Origin: Oscillospiraceae bacterium | Lineage (GTDB): Bacteria > Bacillota > Clostridia > Oscillospirales > Ruminococcaceae | Direction: 5' to 3' | Assembly (NCBI GenBank): GCA_017521325.1 | Contig: JAFXCV010000068.1 | Span: 58,839-122,838, forward strand | Length of the DNA: 64,000 nucleotides | Shown: in pieces, positions 1 to 7,793 of the stretch | How the letters are laid out: every line of letters begins with the position of its first letter | Position numbering within the stretch: the first letter of the stretch is position 1 | Notes under the pieces: generated by a model | Databases searched by the model: none | Told to the model about the DNA's origin: nothing | The model's input: the letters and a program-made list of their open reading frames with translations, nothing else | Program-made: the position numbers and the translations under genes

Positions 1-2
1 GT

Positions 3-986
3 GGTTCTATGATGGATGTCAATAAGCTCCCTCTGGTACAGAAGGCATTTGCAATGCTGTCGGAAAATCTCAATAAGAATGACCGCATTTCTATTGTGAC
101 CTATGCAGGCGCAGAAGAAATCGTCCTGCAAGGTGCATACGGAAACGAATATGCAAAAATTACTGACTGTATTTATAGTCTGACAGCCGGTGGTTCTACA
201 GCGGGTGCTGCTGGAATTAACTGCGCCTATGAGCTTGCGGAGGAATATTTCATTGAGGGCGGAAACAACCGTGTGATCCTTGCAACGGATGGCGATCTGA
301 ATGTCGGAATTTCCAGTGAAGAAGACTTGAAACGTCTGATTGAGAAAAAGAGGGAAAACGGCGTAAATCTTTCCGTTCTCGGATTTGGAACAGGTAATCT
401 CAAGGATGATCGTCTGGAAGCACTTGCTGATAACGGAAACGGCAACTATGCATATATCGACAGCCTTCTCGAAGCAAGAAAGGTTCTTGTAAAGGAGATG
501 GGCGGAACGCTCTTTACTGTCGCAAAGGATGTGAAGATTCAGGCTGAATTTGATCCGGAATATGTAGAAAGCTATCGTCTGATCGGTTATGAAAACCGTG
601 TGCTTGCCAATGAGGATTTTGAAAACGATCAGGTGGATGCAGGAGAGATCGGTGCAGGTCACAGTGTTACGGCACTGTATGAGCTTGTGCTGACGGATAA
701 GGCAAAAGAGGGCGAAAGGATTCTGAATGTTGCGCTGCGCTATAAAGAACCGGATGGAACGAAAAGTAAACTCGTCGAATATCCTGTGAATGCAGCAAAC
801 AGTGAAGCAATGCCCGAGAATCTTGCCTTTGCAGCAGCTGTTGCGGAATTTGGCATGTTGCTGCGTGACAGCGAATATGCAGGTTCTGCAAGCTATCAGC
901 AGATTCGTAATCTGCTTGACAAAACGGATATGGAAAACGAATACCGACAGGAATTCTCAGAACTTGTGAATATTGCTCTTGACTAA
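3..986 (+). CDS. VWA-domain protein, YfbK-like (5' end outside window)
   Basis: The reading frame is open to the left edge. Its first visible residues, GSM, look like the end of a DxSGSM metal-ion-dependent adhesion site, so the start lies upstream. A TAGGST segment and a TDGD segment supply the other typical metal-site residues of a von Willebrand factor A domain (about the first 170 visible residues). The C-terminal half, containing YRLIGYENR, resembles the DUF3520 region of YfbK-type proteins. These proteins usually sit at or outside the membrane and bind ligands or partners; the partner cannot be told here. A lipoprotein gene follows after about 20 bases, so they may be cotranscribed. Family call is firm, function unknown. 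Confidence 0.8.
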   Translation, partial: GSMMDVNKLPLVQKAFAMLSENLNKNDRISIVTYAGAEEIVLQGAYGNEYAKITDCIYSLTAGGSTAGAAGINCAYELAEEYFIEGGNNRVILATDGDLNVGISSEEDLKRLIEKKRENGVNLSVLGFGTGNLKDDRLEALADNGNGNYAYIDSLLEARKVLVKEMGGTLFTVAKDVKIQAEFDPEYVESYRLIGYENRVLANEDFENDQVDAGEIGAGHSVTALYELVLTDKAKEGERILNVALRYKEPDGTKSKLVEYPVNAANSEAMPENLAFAAAVAEFGMLLRDSEYAGSASYQQIRNLLDKTDMENEYRQEFSELVNIALD

Positions 987-1007
987 CAGTAAAAAAGGAT
1001 GGGATCT

Positions 1008-2126
1008 ATGAAATTGAAATTGATGACTTGCCTTGCACTTTCCGCATTGCTTTTATGCGGCTGCGAAACAGACGCACCTCTTGAATCGATTGAAACATCT
1101 GCCAATATATTGAGCGAAACACTGGAAGACACCAATATATCGAAAAAAGATCCCATCCGTTTTTCGGAACGTGATATGGAGGATTTCATTTTTGAAGCAA
1201 GCTGCTACGAAACAAGAGATGGTGAAACGATCCGTTATCGGGGAGAGATTCTTGATCAGACTATCTGTAAAGGGCTGTGGGAGATCATCTGTATGCAGGA
1301 AACTATGCAGGTCTATGAGGGCGGAAGCTGCAGCAGCTGTACGGATTTGGTTCTTACGGACAAAGTTTCGAACGAGAAATATTATGTTGGATACAGCATC
1401 TGGTACGAAAATCCTGAAAACGAGGGCGGCCCGAAATGCTTTGTAGTAAGCGGTGCTGATTGCGGTAATGTTTGTTATGAAGCGATCGAGGATACGGACG
1501 ATATGCTGTTTGTCAGTGATGTCTACAAAAATCTGCTGATGCAGGGCGTAAAAACGCCGGAAAATATTGTTTATGGATCATATGTTATCGACAATACTGA
1601 GAGTGAACAAAGCACCACTGAAACAAATGCTGTTCATTCAGCTCGTCCGGTACTTGCGAATATCCGTTCCAACTATGCATGGGGTTTGTAATATGATGGT
1701 GTTGTCATTGACAGTGAAGGTAATGTATATAGTTTTGACTTATCAAAAAGTGCAGAGCTGCTTCAGAAATGGGATAATCAGGGTAAAATGCTTGTATATC
1801 TTTATGATAATAATATGCTTTCGAAAGCCGGTAAGATCAATAAAAAAACCGTTGAAAAATGTCAGGCTCTCGGTCGTGAAGTAGATCCATATGCAACTAT
1901 GAAGTCTGAAAGTTTTGCATGTGATATGGGACAGGATTCATTATATATTTTTGATGAGGATTCATCAGATCTGATTTTACTTAGCTCTACAGGAGATGTT
2001 ATTCGTCAACTAGAGGATAAAAATGCAAAAAAAATTGTGAAGCTTTATAACCGCAGTCAAGGAAAAAGCGGTGGAAGTCAGGATTTTTTGATGCTGTTAA
2101 TTAAAATATTTAAATTCCTTGAATGA
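1008..2126 (+). pseudogene. Lipoprotein gene interrupted by an in-frame TAA stop
   Basis: Translation from ATG 1008 (preceded by AAAGGAT) gives a signal peptide ending in a lipobox-like LCGC, an acidic linker and a globular part. It stops at TAA 1689-1691. The same frame then continues without interruption to 2126 with well-formed protein sequence: YDGVVIDSEGNVYSFD and a further roughly 125 residues. The junction reads NYAWGL-stop-YDGVVIDSEG. Changing TAA to CAA would restore Gln and an intact protein of about 372 residues. The downstream part has no good ribosome binding site of its own. I infer a recent C-to-T nonsense mutation or a sequencing error. The 227-residue N-terminal product may still be made. 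Function unknown. Confidence 0.65.
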
Positions 2127-2146
2127 TGCAAATAAGGGAGGAAGAT

Positions 2147-2545
2147 ATGAAACGAGCAGCAGTGATTATTCTGGTGATTGCAATTTGTATCACATCGGGC
2201 ATTGCAGGGTTTTTAGTTGGAAGGCATACTGCGCCGCAAACATTGCCGGCAAAATATGTGTTGCCGAACTTAAGCACAACAACATTCTATGCAACAATTA
2301 CCGCAATCCATGAAAAGTATATTCAAGTGCAGGGTCTTGAGATTAACGACATCAACAGCCGTGGTGCATTTGATCTGTCGATCGGTGATGCTACAGTTCT
2401 GGAGTGGCGTGGAACAACGCTGCAATTGTCCGAATTGGATGTGGGAGACACGATTGCAGTGACCTATACAGGGGATGTTCTGGAAAGCTATCCTGCTCAG
2501 ATTACGGATGTATTGAAAATTCAGCTTCTGGATGATGAAAAATAA
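2147..2545 (+). CDS. Small membrane-anchored or secreted protein, DUF3221-like
   Basis: ATG 2147 is chosen because GGGAGGAAG lies just before it; an in-frame ATG at 2123 lacks such a site. The 132-residue product has one N-terminal hydrophobic segment (about residues 3-23) and then a compact beta-rich region with a DVGDTIAVTYTGDV stretch. That pattern (a short OB-like domain handling a GD-I-V-Y-G-x-I motif) recalls DUF3221/YobA-type exported proteins, but the match is only by eye. It lies 20 bases after the broken lipoprotein gene and is followed by a strong hairpin terminator. No catalytic residues are recognisable. Confidence 0.6.
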   Translation: MKRAAVIILVIAICITSGIAGFLVGRHTAPQTLPAKYVLPNLSTTTFYATITAIHEKYIQVQGLEINDINSRGAFDLSIGDATVLEWRGTTLQLSELDVGDTIAVTYTGDVLESYPAQITDVLKIQLLDDEK

Positions 2546-2552
2546 TGCAAAA

Positions 2553-2579
2553 ACCGCCGTTTCATTACGAAACGGCGGT
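2553..2579. terminator. Bidirectional hairpin terminator
   Basis: A perfect 11-bp stem (ACCGCCGTTTC with its complement) closes a 5-base loop between convergent genes. A run of five A on the left gives a T tail for minus-strand transcripts; the right side is AT-rich. Confidence 0.8.
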
Positions 2580-2583
2580 GAAT

Positions 2584-2826
2584 TTATTTCTTGTACTGCT
2601 CATCAAGCCACTGCAGCATTTGTGCATGCCCTTCCTCAGAAATTGGAAATGCGGATTCATGTTCGATCTGTGCAAGCTGTGAATTGATGAAGCCGTGCCA
2701 CGTTGAAACCTTCAGTTCTCCGTCGGGAACAATTTTGAAATTGAAGTTTCCTCGACTTCCCGTAAAGGTGTTTTTACTCTCAAAATAATAGATTCTCGGA
2801 ATATCGAATGCATTTGGCTTTGGCAT
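2584..2826 (-). CDS. Conserved-looking 80-residue hypothetical protein
   Basis: The protein starts MPKPNAFDIPRIYYFE and has no signal peptide or membrane segment. It is probably cytoplasmic, with alternating polar and aromatic residues suggesting a small alpha/beta fold (RGNFNFKIVPDGEL, then HGFIN). Its ATG overlaps the stop of the upstream HAD phosphatase gene by one base (TAATG), so translation is likely coupled. It is the last gene of a ClC-HAD-hypothetical operon and ends just before the terminator. I do not recognise a named family. Confidence 0.7.
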   Translation of the reverse strand: MPKPNAFDIPRIYYFESKNTFTGSRGNFNFKIVPDGELKVSTWHGFINSQLAQIEHESAFPISEEGHAQMLQWLDEQYKK

Positions 2827-3479
2827 TATTCATCCTCCTCAAGTAGTTTTATGACGCATTGCAGATCTGGTACACATGCGTAAAGATAGGATTGAAGTTC
2901 ATCATCAGGCTGTGAAAGATCGGGAACCATCACTGCTTTACAGCCGGCAGCGTGTGCCGAGAGAATTCCGTTGGGAGAATCCTCCAGTGCCATACATTCA
3001 TCGGGAGAAAGTCCTAATGCTTTGGAGGCTGTCAGGTAGATCTCAGGATCCGGCTTGCCACGCTCTACCATATCTCCGCAGATAAATGCATCAAAATAGT
3101 TAATCAACCCTACCTGTGACAGATAATGATTTGTACGCTGGCGATCGGTTGCGGTTGCAACCGCAATTTTTTTTCCGCTTTGTTTCAGATATATAAGCAG
3201 CTCCTCCACGCCTTTTTTCTTTTCAATTCCATGGATTCTCAGATGTTCATTCATCAGCTCTTTGCGTCTTGCACGGATCATTTCATAATCAAATTCTTTA
3301 CCGAAAATGCCCTGCAGCTTCGGTGCTGCAAACATTGCCGCAAGACTGCGGATACCAAGCACATGTTCAAGCTCCATCGGAAAACCGGCTTCTCTGGCTG
3401 CTTGTATCCAATAGCGTGCAAGCAGCTTTTCAGTATCGAGCATCAGCCCGTCCATATCGAAAATTACGCCTTGAATCAT
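2826..3479 (-). CDS. HAD-superfamily phosphatase, beta-phosphoglucomutase-like
   Basis: The 217-residue protein opens with FDMDGLMLDTE, the HAD motif I with nucleophile and general-acid Asp. VATATDR carries the motif II Thr, and GKPDPEIYLTA plus ALEDSPNGILSA supply the motif III Lys and motif IV acidic residue. The region between motifs I and II fits a helical cap. Such enzymes remove phosphate from small phosphorylated metabolites or interconvert sugar phosphates; the substrate cannot be predicted. It starts three bases after the ClC gene stops and overlaps the next gene, so it belongs to that operon. Confidence 0.88.
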   Translation of the reverse strand: MIQGVIFDMDGLMLDTEKLLARYWIQAAREAGFPMELEHVLGIRSLAAMFAAPKLQGIFGKEFDYEMIRARRKELMNEHLRIHGIEKKKGVEELLIYLKQSGKKIAVATATDRQRTNHYLSQVGLINYFDAFICGDMVERGKPDPEIYLTASKALGLSPDECMALEDSPNGILSAHAAGCKAVMVPDLSQPDDELQSYLYACVPDLQCVIKLLEEDE

Positions 3480-3482
3480 AGT

Positions 3483-4772
3483 CTACTCCTTTATCTGTTC
3501 GTCCTTGTATTTGGAATACAGGAATCGTTGTTCTTTATATAGTCCCTGATAACCTGACAGCAGGAAGCTGACTGCAATGACGATCAGAGCAAATGGAACG
3601 CATTGCATGCCAAATAATTCTGCTGCAATCAGGAGGGAGGCAAGCGGACAGTTTGTGACTCCGCAGAACAGGGCGATCATGCCGAGTGCGGCACACAGGG
3701 AAGGGGAAAGTCCGAGTATGCTTCCCATCAGACAGCCAAAGGTCGCACCGATGAAAAATGTGGGGACGATCTCTCCGCCTTTAAATCCTCCGCCGAGTGT
3801 GACAGCGGTAAACAGCATCTTTGCAAGAAATGCATACCAGACGGTTTTACCTGCAATTGCATTATGGATAATCTGTTCACCTACACCGAAATAATCAAAG
3901 CTTCGGAACAGTAATCCAAGTAAGAGTATGGTGATGCCGGCTGCCGCAATCCGCAGATAGGGATTTTTAATGTAATGTTCCATCAATTCTTCGGTGGCAT
4001 GCAGAAGAATACAGAATACAATGCTTACGACAGCGCAGAGGATTCCGAGCATAAGTGTCTGCAGGATGCTGACGGGGGTGATTTGCGGTATATTGAGTAC
4101 GGAATATTGTGTCAGTCCAAGACCGCATTTTTCTGCGACAAAAGACGCAGTAACGGATGCGATCGTGCAGGGCAGCAGGGCGGAATACCGCATGACTCCG
4201 ATGAAACCGACTTCCATAGCAAATACAACAGCAGCAATCGGCGTGCGGAAGATTGCAGAAAATGCAGCGCTCATACCTGCGAGAATCAGGATGCGCATAT
4301 CAGCTTCATTCAATCGGAATGCTTTACCAAACAGATGGGCAATGCTTCCTCCAATCTGCAATGCAGCGCCCTCACGTCCCGCGCTACCGCCGAACAGATG
4401 TGTGATTGCAGTTGAAATGAAAATCAGAGGTGCCATTTTCGCAGGTATAGTTGATTCGGAGCGCAGGGAAGCGATGACAGTGTTCGTACCCCTGTCGTCA
4501 TGATTTCTTGTGATACGATAGAGAAAGACAATGAGTATTCCTCCAAACGGTAGTCCAAGAAGAATCCAAGGAAAATCCTGACGTAGCTCTGTAACCTTGT
4601 GGATGGTATAGACAAAACTCACACCAACAAATCCTATTATGATACCGATGACGAGTGTGAGGATACCCCAACGCAAAAAAACAAGTAAAGATTTTGGGAT
4701 ATGTTTTAACTCAAGCATCAGTGTTTTCAAAAGTTCTTGTGTTATCCTTATCGGGTGTTTGGTGTTACCCAT
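3483..4772 (-). CDS. ClC-family chloride channel or H+/anion transporter
   Basis: The 429-residue polytopic membrane protein carries the ClC signatures GSAGREGAALQIGG (pore GREGP region, here with Ala in place of Pro) and GGGFKGGEIVPTFFIGA. The Glu of GREG is the gating or proton-coupling glutamate in the family. It has no C-terminal CBS domains, so it is a short bacterial type. A promoter and a small palindrome lie just upstream on the minus strand. The following HAD gene is only three bases away. Whether it moves chloride, fluoride or another anion is not decided by what I can see. Confidence 0.88.
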   Translation of the reverse strand: MGNTKHPIRITQELLKTLMLELKHIPKSLLVFLRWGILTLVIGIIIGFVGVSFVYTIHKVTELRQDFPWILLGLPFGGILIVFLYRITRNHDDRGTNTVIASLRSESTIPAKMAPLIFISTAITHLFGGSAGREGAALQIGGSIAHLFGKAFRLNEADMRILILAGMSAAFSAIFRTPIAAVVFAMEVGFIGVMRYSALLPCTIASVTASFVAEKCGLGLTQYSVLNIPQITPVSILQTLMLGILCAVVSIVFCILLHATEELMEHYIKNPYLRIAAAGITILLLGLLFRSFDYFGVGEQIIHNAIAGKTVWYAFLAKMLFTAVTLGGGFKGGEIVPTFFIGATFGCLMGSILGLSPSLCAALGMIALFCGVTNCPLASLLIAAELFGMQCVPFALIVIAVSFLLSGYQGLYKEQRFLYSKYKDEQIKE

Positions 4773-4796
4773 ACATAAATCACTCTTTCTGAATGT

Positions 4797-4839
4797 TAGA
4801 TTCTAATCTAATTGTAAGGGATTTCCGTTTATTTGTCAA
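4797..4839 (-). promoter_or_regulatory. Promoter with palindromic operator candidate for the ClC operon
   Basis: On the minus strand TTGACA (4834-4839) and TACAAT (4811-4816) are 17 bases apart. Directly downstream of the -10 lies a perfect inverted repeat, TAGATT-CT-AATCTA (4797-4810), at about the transcription start. That is a position typical of a repressor operator; the regulator is unknown. Confidence 0.55.
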
Positions 4840-4906
4840 GAACCAGTTTGATTTGTTGTGATTTTCTTAATCTTTGCAAAAAAATGTAAAAAAACAGAAA
4901 AAAGTG

Positions 4907-4935
4907 TTTACATATCGTGAATTATGTGCTATAAT
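4907..4935 (+). promoter_or_regulatory. Promoter for the VanY-like gene
   Basis: TTTACA (4907-4912) and TATAAT (4930-4935) are separated by 17 bases, with TGC before the -10 (extended -10). Transcription would start about 110 bases before the gene, leaving a long leader. Confidence 0.7.
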
Positions 4936-5050
4936 ATACATGCGGACAATGAAAAACGTTTCCGCATATAGTAATTCAGAAAATAGAACAAAAGACAGGA
5001 CCTCTTAAATAGAAACAGGGGGTCAATTTAACGAAAGGGAGAAAAGAAAA

Positions 5051-6106
5051 ATGGCATCAAACTATCGTAAAAAAAGATATAGAATCCGATATGACAGAAT
5101 TATTTTTGTCGCTGCAATTTTTATTGTATTGATTCTGATCCTGACTGCGTGCGTTAACAGCTGCACAAATAAGGATAAGAAACCGGGCAAGAATAATAAT
5201 TCCATTGTAGACAACATGTCCTCGACCGAAACGTCCAGCGGCAATAATTCTTCGCTCATTATCACCACAACGGAGCCGCAGATCACGCATGCGGAAACTA
5301 CACTCCATGCGACGGATATCCATAAGGGCGATCTGATTCTTGTCAATGCAGCCAATCCTTGCCGTTTTGACAGCGTGGCAATTGAAAACGGTATTTCCGA
5401 TGATGTACAGTTTGTCACCATCAAGAGCGTGCTTGATTCGAGAAGCAAGCCCCTGCCCTATACCGCAAAGGACTGGGAAGTGGGTATGGATAAGGATGCT
5501 GCAATGGCGCTGGATACATGGCTTGCCGACTTCTACAGAACAAGCGGCAACAACGATATCCGAATGATCGCAGGCTATCGCAGTGATGCGGAAGATCTTG
5601 ATTATCGCACAGGCAGAACCTGCAAGCTCGGTGTTTTCCCCGAAACAGGAAGCTCCTATTTCTATAAGAACGAAGGAACATTTGCCTGGGTAGCATCCAA
5701 TGCAAAGAATTACGGCTATATTCTGCGTTATCCGGATGGCAAGGAAGGCTTCTTCGATAGTACCATCACAAAGAATACATCCGCAACTTTCCGGTATGTC
5801 GGTGTTGCTGCGGCAACCTACATTGCAGAAAACAACCTCTGCCTTGAGGAGTATCTGGTAACTGTAAAGTCCTACACGATTGATAACATGCTGCGTATCA
5901 CAAACGGCGGTACAAATTACGGCGTTTATTATGTTCCTGCAAATGCAAACGGCGATACACGATTCTCCGTTCCTGCGGATCCCAGCTCCTACGAGATTTC
6001 CGGCAATAACATGGACGGCTTTGTTGTTACTGTAACACTCAATGGTATGACAACCGAAATTCCTGAGGCTACACAGTCGGCAACCAATACCATTATTTTC
6101 AACTAA
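5051..6106 (+). CDS. VanY-like D,D-carboxypeptidase homologue lacking zinc ligands
   Basis: Residues 17-35 form one membrane segment after a basic N-terminus, and a Ser/Thr/Asn-rich linker follows. Residues about 90-265 resemble the VanY/DacB peptidase domain: AGYRSDAED, WVASNAKNYGYILRYPDGKE and FRYVG all align. However, the canonical SEHQTGLAxD zinc site reads LDYRTGRTCK here (His to Tyr, Asp to Lys), and EPWHFRYVG reads TSATFRYVG (Glu and His lost). I infer a catalytically dead wall-binding or regulatory protein. About 85 further residues of beta-rich sequence follow. It has its own promoter and terminator. Confidence 0.75.
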   Translation: MASNYRKKRYRIRYDRIIFVAAIFIVLILILTACVNSCTNKDKKPGKNNNSIVDNMSSTETSSGNNSSLIITTTEPQITHAETTLHATDIHKGDLILVNAANPCRFDSVAIENGISDDVQFVTIKSVLDSRSKPLPYTAKDWEVGMDKDAAMALDTWLADFYRTSGNNDIRMIAGYRSDAEDLDYRTGRTCKLGVFPETGSSYFYKNEGTFAWVASNAKNYGYILRYPDGKEGFFDSTITKNTSATFRYVGVAAATYIAENNLCLEEYLVTVKSYTIDNMLRITNGGTNYGVYYVPANANGDTRFSVPADPSSYEISGNNMDGFVVTVTLNGMTTEIPEATQSATNTIIFN

Positions 6107-6112
6107 AAAGTG

Positions 6113-6144
6113 AGAGCATCTGTTTTTGACAGATGCTCTTTTTT
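6113..6144. terminator. Hairpin terminator after the VanY-like gene
   Basis: An 11-bp perfect stem (AGAGCATCTGT with its complement), a 5-base loop and a T run follow the stop codon. An A run on the left side lets it serve the convergent minus-strand gene too. Confidence 0.85.
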
Positions 6145-7033
6145 AGATTCCGGTATTGTCAAATTCGGGAGTATAAATCGAGTTTGCTGAGGATTTGTCC
6201 TGCAGGTAGCCTTGAAACCCAAGATCTTGCGCTGTTTTGAGTACACTGTTATATTCCATTTTGGTAATGCGTCGGTTAAGCTGCGGATGCTGCGGAATTT
6301 GACGCATGGGGGTATATTGCGACATCAGACTCAATAGGCAGTTGTCCGTGCCGAAGGTGTTTTTCAGATGATGCAGGAGCGCAATGGATTCATGCCGATG
6401 TCCGGGCAAAACAAGATGTCGGATAATGCATCCACGTTTCAGAATGTTCCCCTCAAAAACAGGTTTCCCTGTGATAGCAAGCATTTGGGCAATAGCTCTT
6501 TCTGCTACAGCAGGATAGTCAGGGGCATTTGCATAATTCCGTGCAGTTTCCGTATCAAAAAATTTAAAGTCCGGCAGGAATATATCCACATAACCATCAA
6601 GCATTGTGATCGCTTCCGGAAGCTCATAACCACTGCAATTATAGACAACGGGGATGTGGAGCTGCGGTTTTGCAAGGTCGAGTGCCTCAAGAATCCATGG
6701 CAGAAGGTGATCTGCGGTTACAAGATTGATGTTGTGTGCATTCTGCTGCTGCAGCTCCAGAAAGATTTCTGCAAGTCTTTGCGGCGTGATGATTTTCCCC
6801 TCGTTATGGCGAGAAATCGGATCGTTCTGGCAAAAACAGCAATGCAGCTGACAACCTGAAAAAAATACAGTGCCGGAACCGCAGCTGCCGCTGATACAGG
6901 GTTCCTCGCCGAAATGAAGGGCTGCTCTTGCAGCTTTGATACCATTTCCTCCGCCGCAAACTCCATTTGATTTTGTTCGGTCCGTACCGCATCTGCGTGG
7001 ACACAGCCTGCAATTGGTTAATTGAAATTCCAT
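6143..7033 (-). CDS. Radical SAM protein, PflX-type (pyruvate formate-lyase activase-like)
   Basis: The 296-residue protein has the radical SAM cluster motif as CQLHCCFC (Cys-x3-Cys-x2-Cys), preceded by an N-terminal cysteine-rich segment (CRLCPRRC). It also shows VYNCSGYE and the IFLPDFKFFD segment typical of COG1313/PflX proteins. It should bind a [4Fe-4S] cluster and S-adenosylmethionine. The family resembles glycyl-radical activating enzymes but its substrate is not established. AAAGGAG precedes the ATG. It is monocistronic, with its own promoter back to back with that of the next gene. Confidence 0.85.
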   Translation of the reverse strand: MEFQLTNCRLCPRRCGTDRTKSNGVCGGGNGIKAARAALHFGEEPCISGSCGSGTVFFSGCQLHCCFCQNDPISRHNEGKIITPQRLAEIFLELQQQNAHNINLVTADHLLPWILEALDLAKPQLHIPVVYNCSGYELPEAITMLDGYVDIFLPDFKFFDTETARNYANAPDYPAVAERAIAQMLAITGKPVFEGNILKRGCIIRHLVLPGHRHESIALLHHLKNTFGTDNCLLSLMSQYTPMRQIPQHPQLNRRITKMEYNSVLKTAQDLGFQGYLQDKSSANSIYTPEFDNTGI

Positions 7034-7062
7034 CTGAATACTCCTTTATACATTCTTTTCTG

Positions 7063-7091
7063 ATTATAGCATTTTAAGAGTCAAAATGCAA
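7063..7091 (-). promoter_or_regulatory. Promoter for the radical SAM gene
   Basis: On the minus strand TTGCAT (7086-7091) and TATAAT (7063-7068) are 17 bases apart, with TGC before the -10. The -35 lies three bases from the -35 of the divergent promoter, so the two polymerase sites abut. Confidence 0.65.
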
Positions 7092-7094
7092 TAC

Positions 7095-7123
7095 TTGACG
7101 ATGCGTGGAAAGTGTGATATACT
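7095..7123 (+). promoter_or_regulatory. Promoter for the sorting-signal peptide gene and ylmC
   Basis: TTGACG (7095-7100), a 17-base spacer and TATACT (7118-7123) with TGA before the -10. Confidence 0.7.
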
Positions 7124-7150
7124 AAAAGAAAAATAAACAGGAGGTTTTTT

Positions 7151-7297
7151 ATGAACACATTAATGATACTTGCTCAGAATAGTGTGAAAACGGGAGATGA
7201 GCGTGATATTGTTCTCTGGATCATTTTGGCAGCTGCAGCTCTTGTGCTTGTAATTGTTACAGGTGTTCTTTCTGTGATATCCAAGAAGAAAAAATAA
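7151..7297 (+). CDS. 48-residue peptide consisting of a sortase-type sorting signal
   Basis: ATG 7151 follows AGGAGG with good spacing and has a clear promoter. The product is only 48 residues: a 10-residue start, NSVKTGD (resembling the NPKTG/LPxTG-type sortase motif), a hydrophobic stretch of about 20 residues, and a basic KKKK tail. This is the layout of a C-terminal cell-wall sorting signal with almost nothing in front of it. It could be a sortase substrate, a small membrane protein, or the remnant of a longer surface protein. Three class B sortase genes lie further along this window. Confidence 0.6.
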   Translation: MNTLMILAQNSVKTGDERDIVLWIILAAAALVLVIVTGVLSVISKKKK

Positions 7298-7299
7298 GC

Positions 7300-7337
7300 T
7301 TCCCCTTGCATATATTGTTTTAAAACAATAGGGGGAA
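7300..7337 (+). promoter_or_regulatory. Hairpin covering the ylmC ribosome binding site
   Basis: TTCCCC (7300-7305) can pair with GGGGGAA (7331-7337), and between them TATTGTTTT/AAAACAATA forms a perfect inner palindrome. The GGGGGA strand is the ribosome binding site of the gene at 7344, so the fold could limit its translation. No T run follows, so it is unlikely to be a terminator. Confidence 0.4.
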
Positions 7338-7343
7338 TCGGTT

Positions 7344-7622
7344 ATGTGGTGCAGTCTGGAGGATCTACGTCAAAAGGAAGTCATCGACGCATCGACCGGT
7401 GAAAGGCTTGGTGTGATTGATGATATCGAATTTGACACGGATTCACGAACTATTATCGGATTCAGAATCTATGGCAGGCACCTGTTTTTTGGTCTGATCC
7501 GCCTCGAAGAGGATTTGTTCATCCCCATCGAGTGGATTCGGCTTTACGGCAAGGATATCATACTGACAGATTCTTCTCAGATTGTTGGCAGAATGAACAA
7601 AAACAAAAAGAAGATTACGTAA
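7344..7622 (+). CDS. YlmC/YmxH family PRC-barrel protein
   Basis: The 92-residue protein matches the PRC-barrel pattern of YlmC/YmxH sporulation-associated proteins: SLEDLRQKEVIDASTGERLG, IDDIEFD, and IPIEWIRLYGKDIIL near the end. The fold is a small beta-barrel; in Bacillus relatives it is sporulation-linked but its molecular role is not settled. The gene lies 46 bases after the sorting-signal peptide and probably shares its transcript. The run from 7620 to 7650 shows no clear terminator before the rpsB promoter. Confidence 0.82.
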   Translation: MWCSLEDLRQKEVIDASTGERLGVIDDIEFDTDSRTIIGFRIYGRHLFFGLIRLEEDLFIPIEWIRLYGKDIILTDSSQIVGRMNKNKKKIT

Positions 7623-7653
7623 AATTTCGTCAGAAGAAAAAACAGAAATTTCT

Positions 7654-7682
7654 TGCAAAAGTTTCACAAATATGGTATAATA
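7654..7682 (+). promoter_or_regulatory. Promoter of rpsB-tsf
   Basis: TTGCAA (7654-7659) and TATAAT (7677-7682) with a 17-base spacer and TGG before the -10. Confidence 0.75.
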
Positions 7683-7689
7683 TTAAAGA

Positions 7690-7780
7690 TTTCGCACGCC
7701 TGTGATTCCGTGGCAAGGTGCCCTCTCTGGGTTGTCGGACGGTCAGCAGGCGGAGGATTCAAAAAACCAAACATTTTTTA
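7690..7780 (+). ncRNA. Structured 5' leader of rpsB (possible ribosomal-protein leader)
   Basis: About 105 bases separate the predicted start of transcription from rpsB. CGCCTG (7698-7703) pairs with CAGGCG (7748-7753) to close a larger domain. Inside it GGCA (713-716 of the 7 kb block) can pair with TGCC (720-723). This would suit autoregulation by S2, but I cannot match it to a known leader family. Confidence 0.35.
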
Positions 7781-7793
7781 GGAGGAACTACAA

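Noticed and set aside
1689..1691. Programmed stop-codon readthrough or recoding at the lipoprotein TAA
   Set aside because: TAA is not a recoded codon for selenocysteine or pyrrolysine and no stimulatory structure is evident; a nonsense mutation is simpler.
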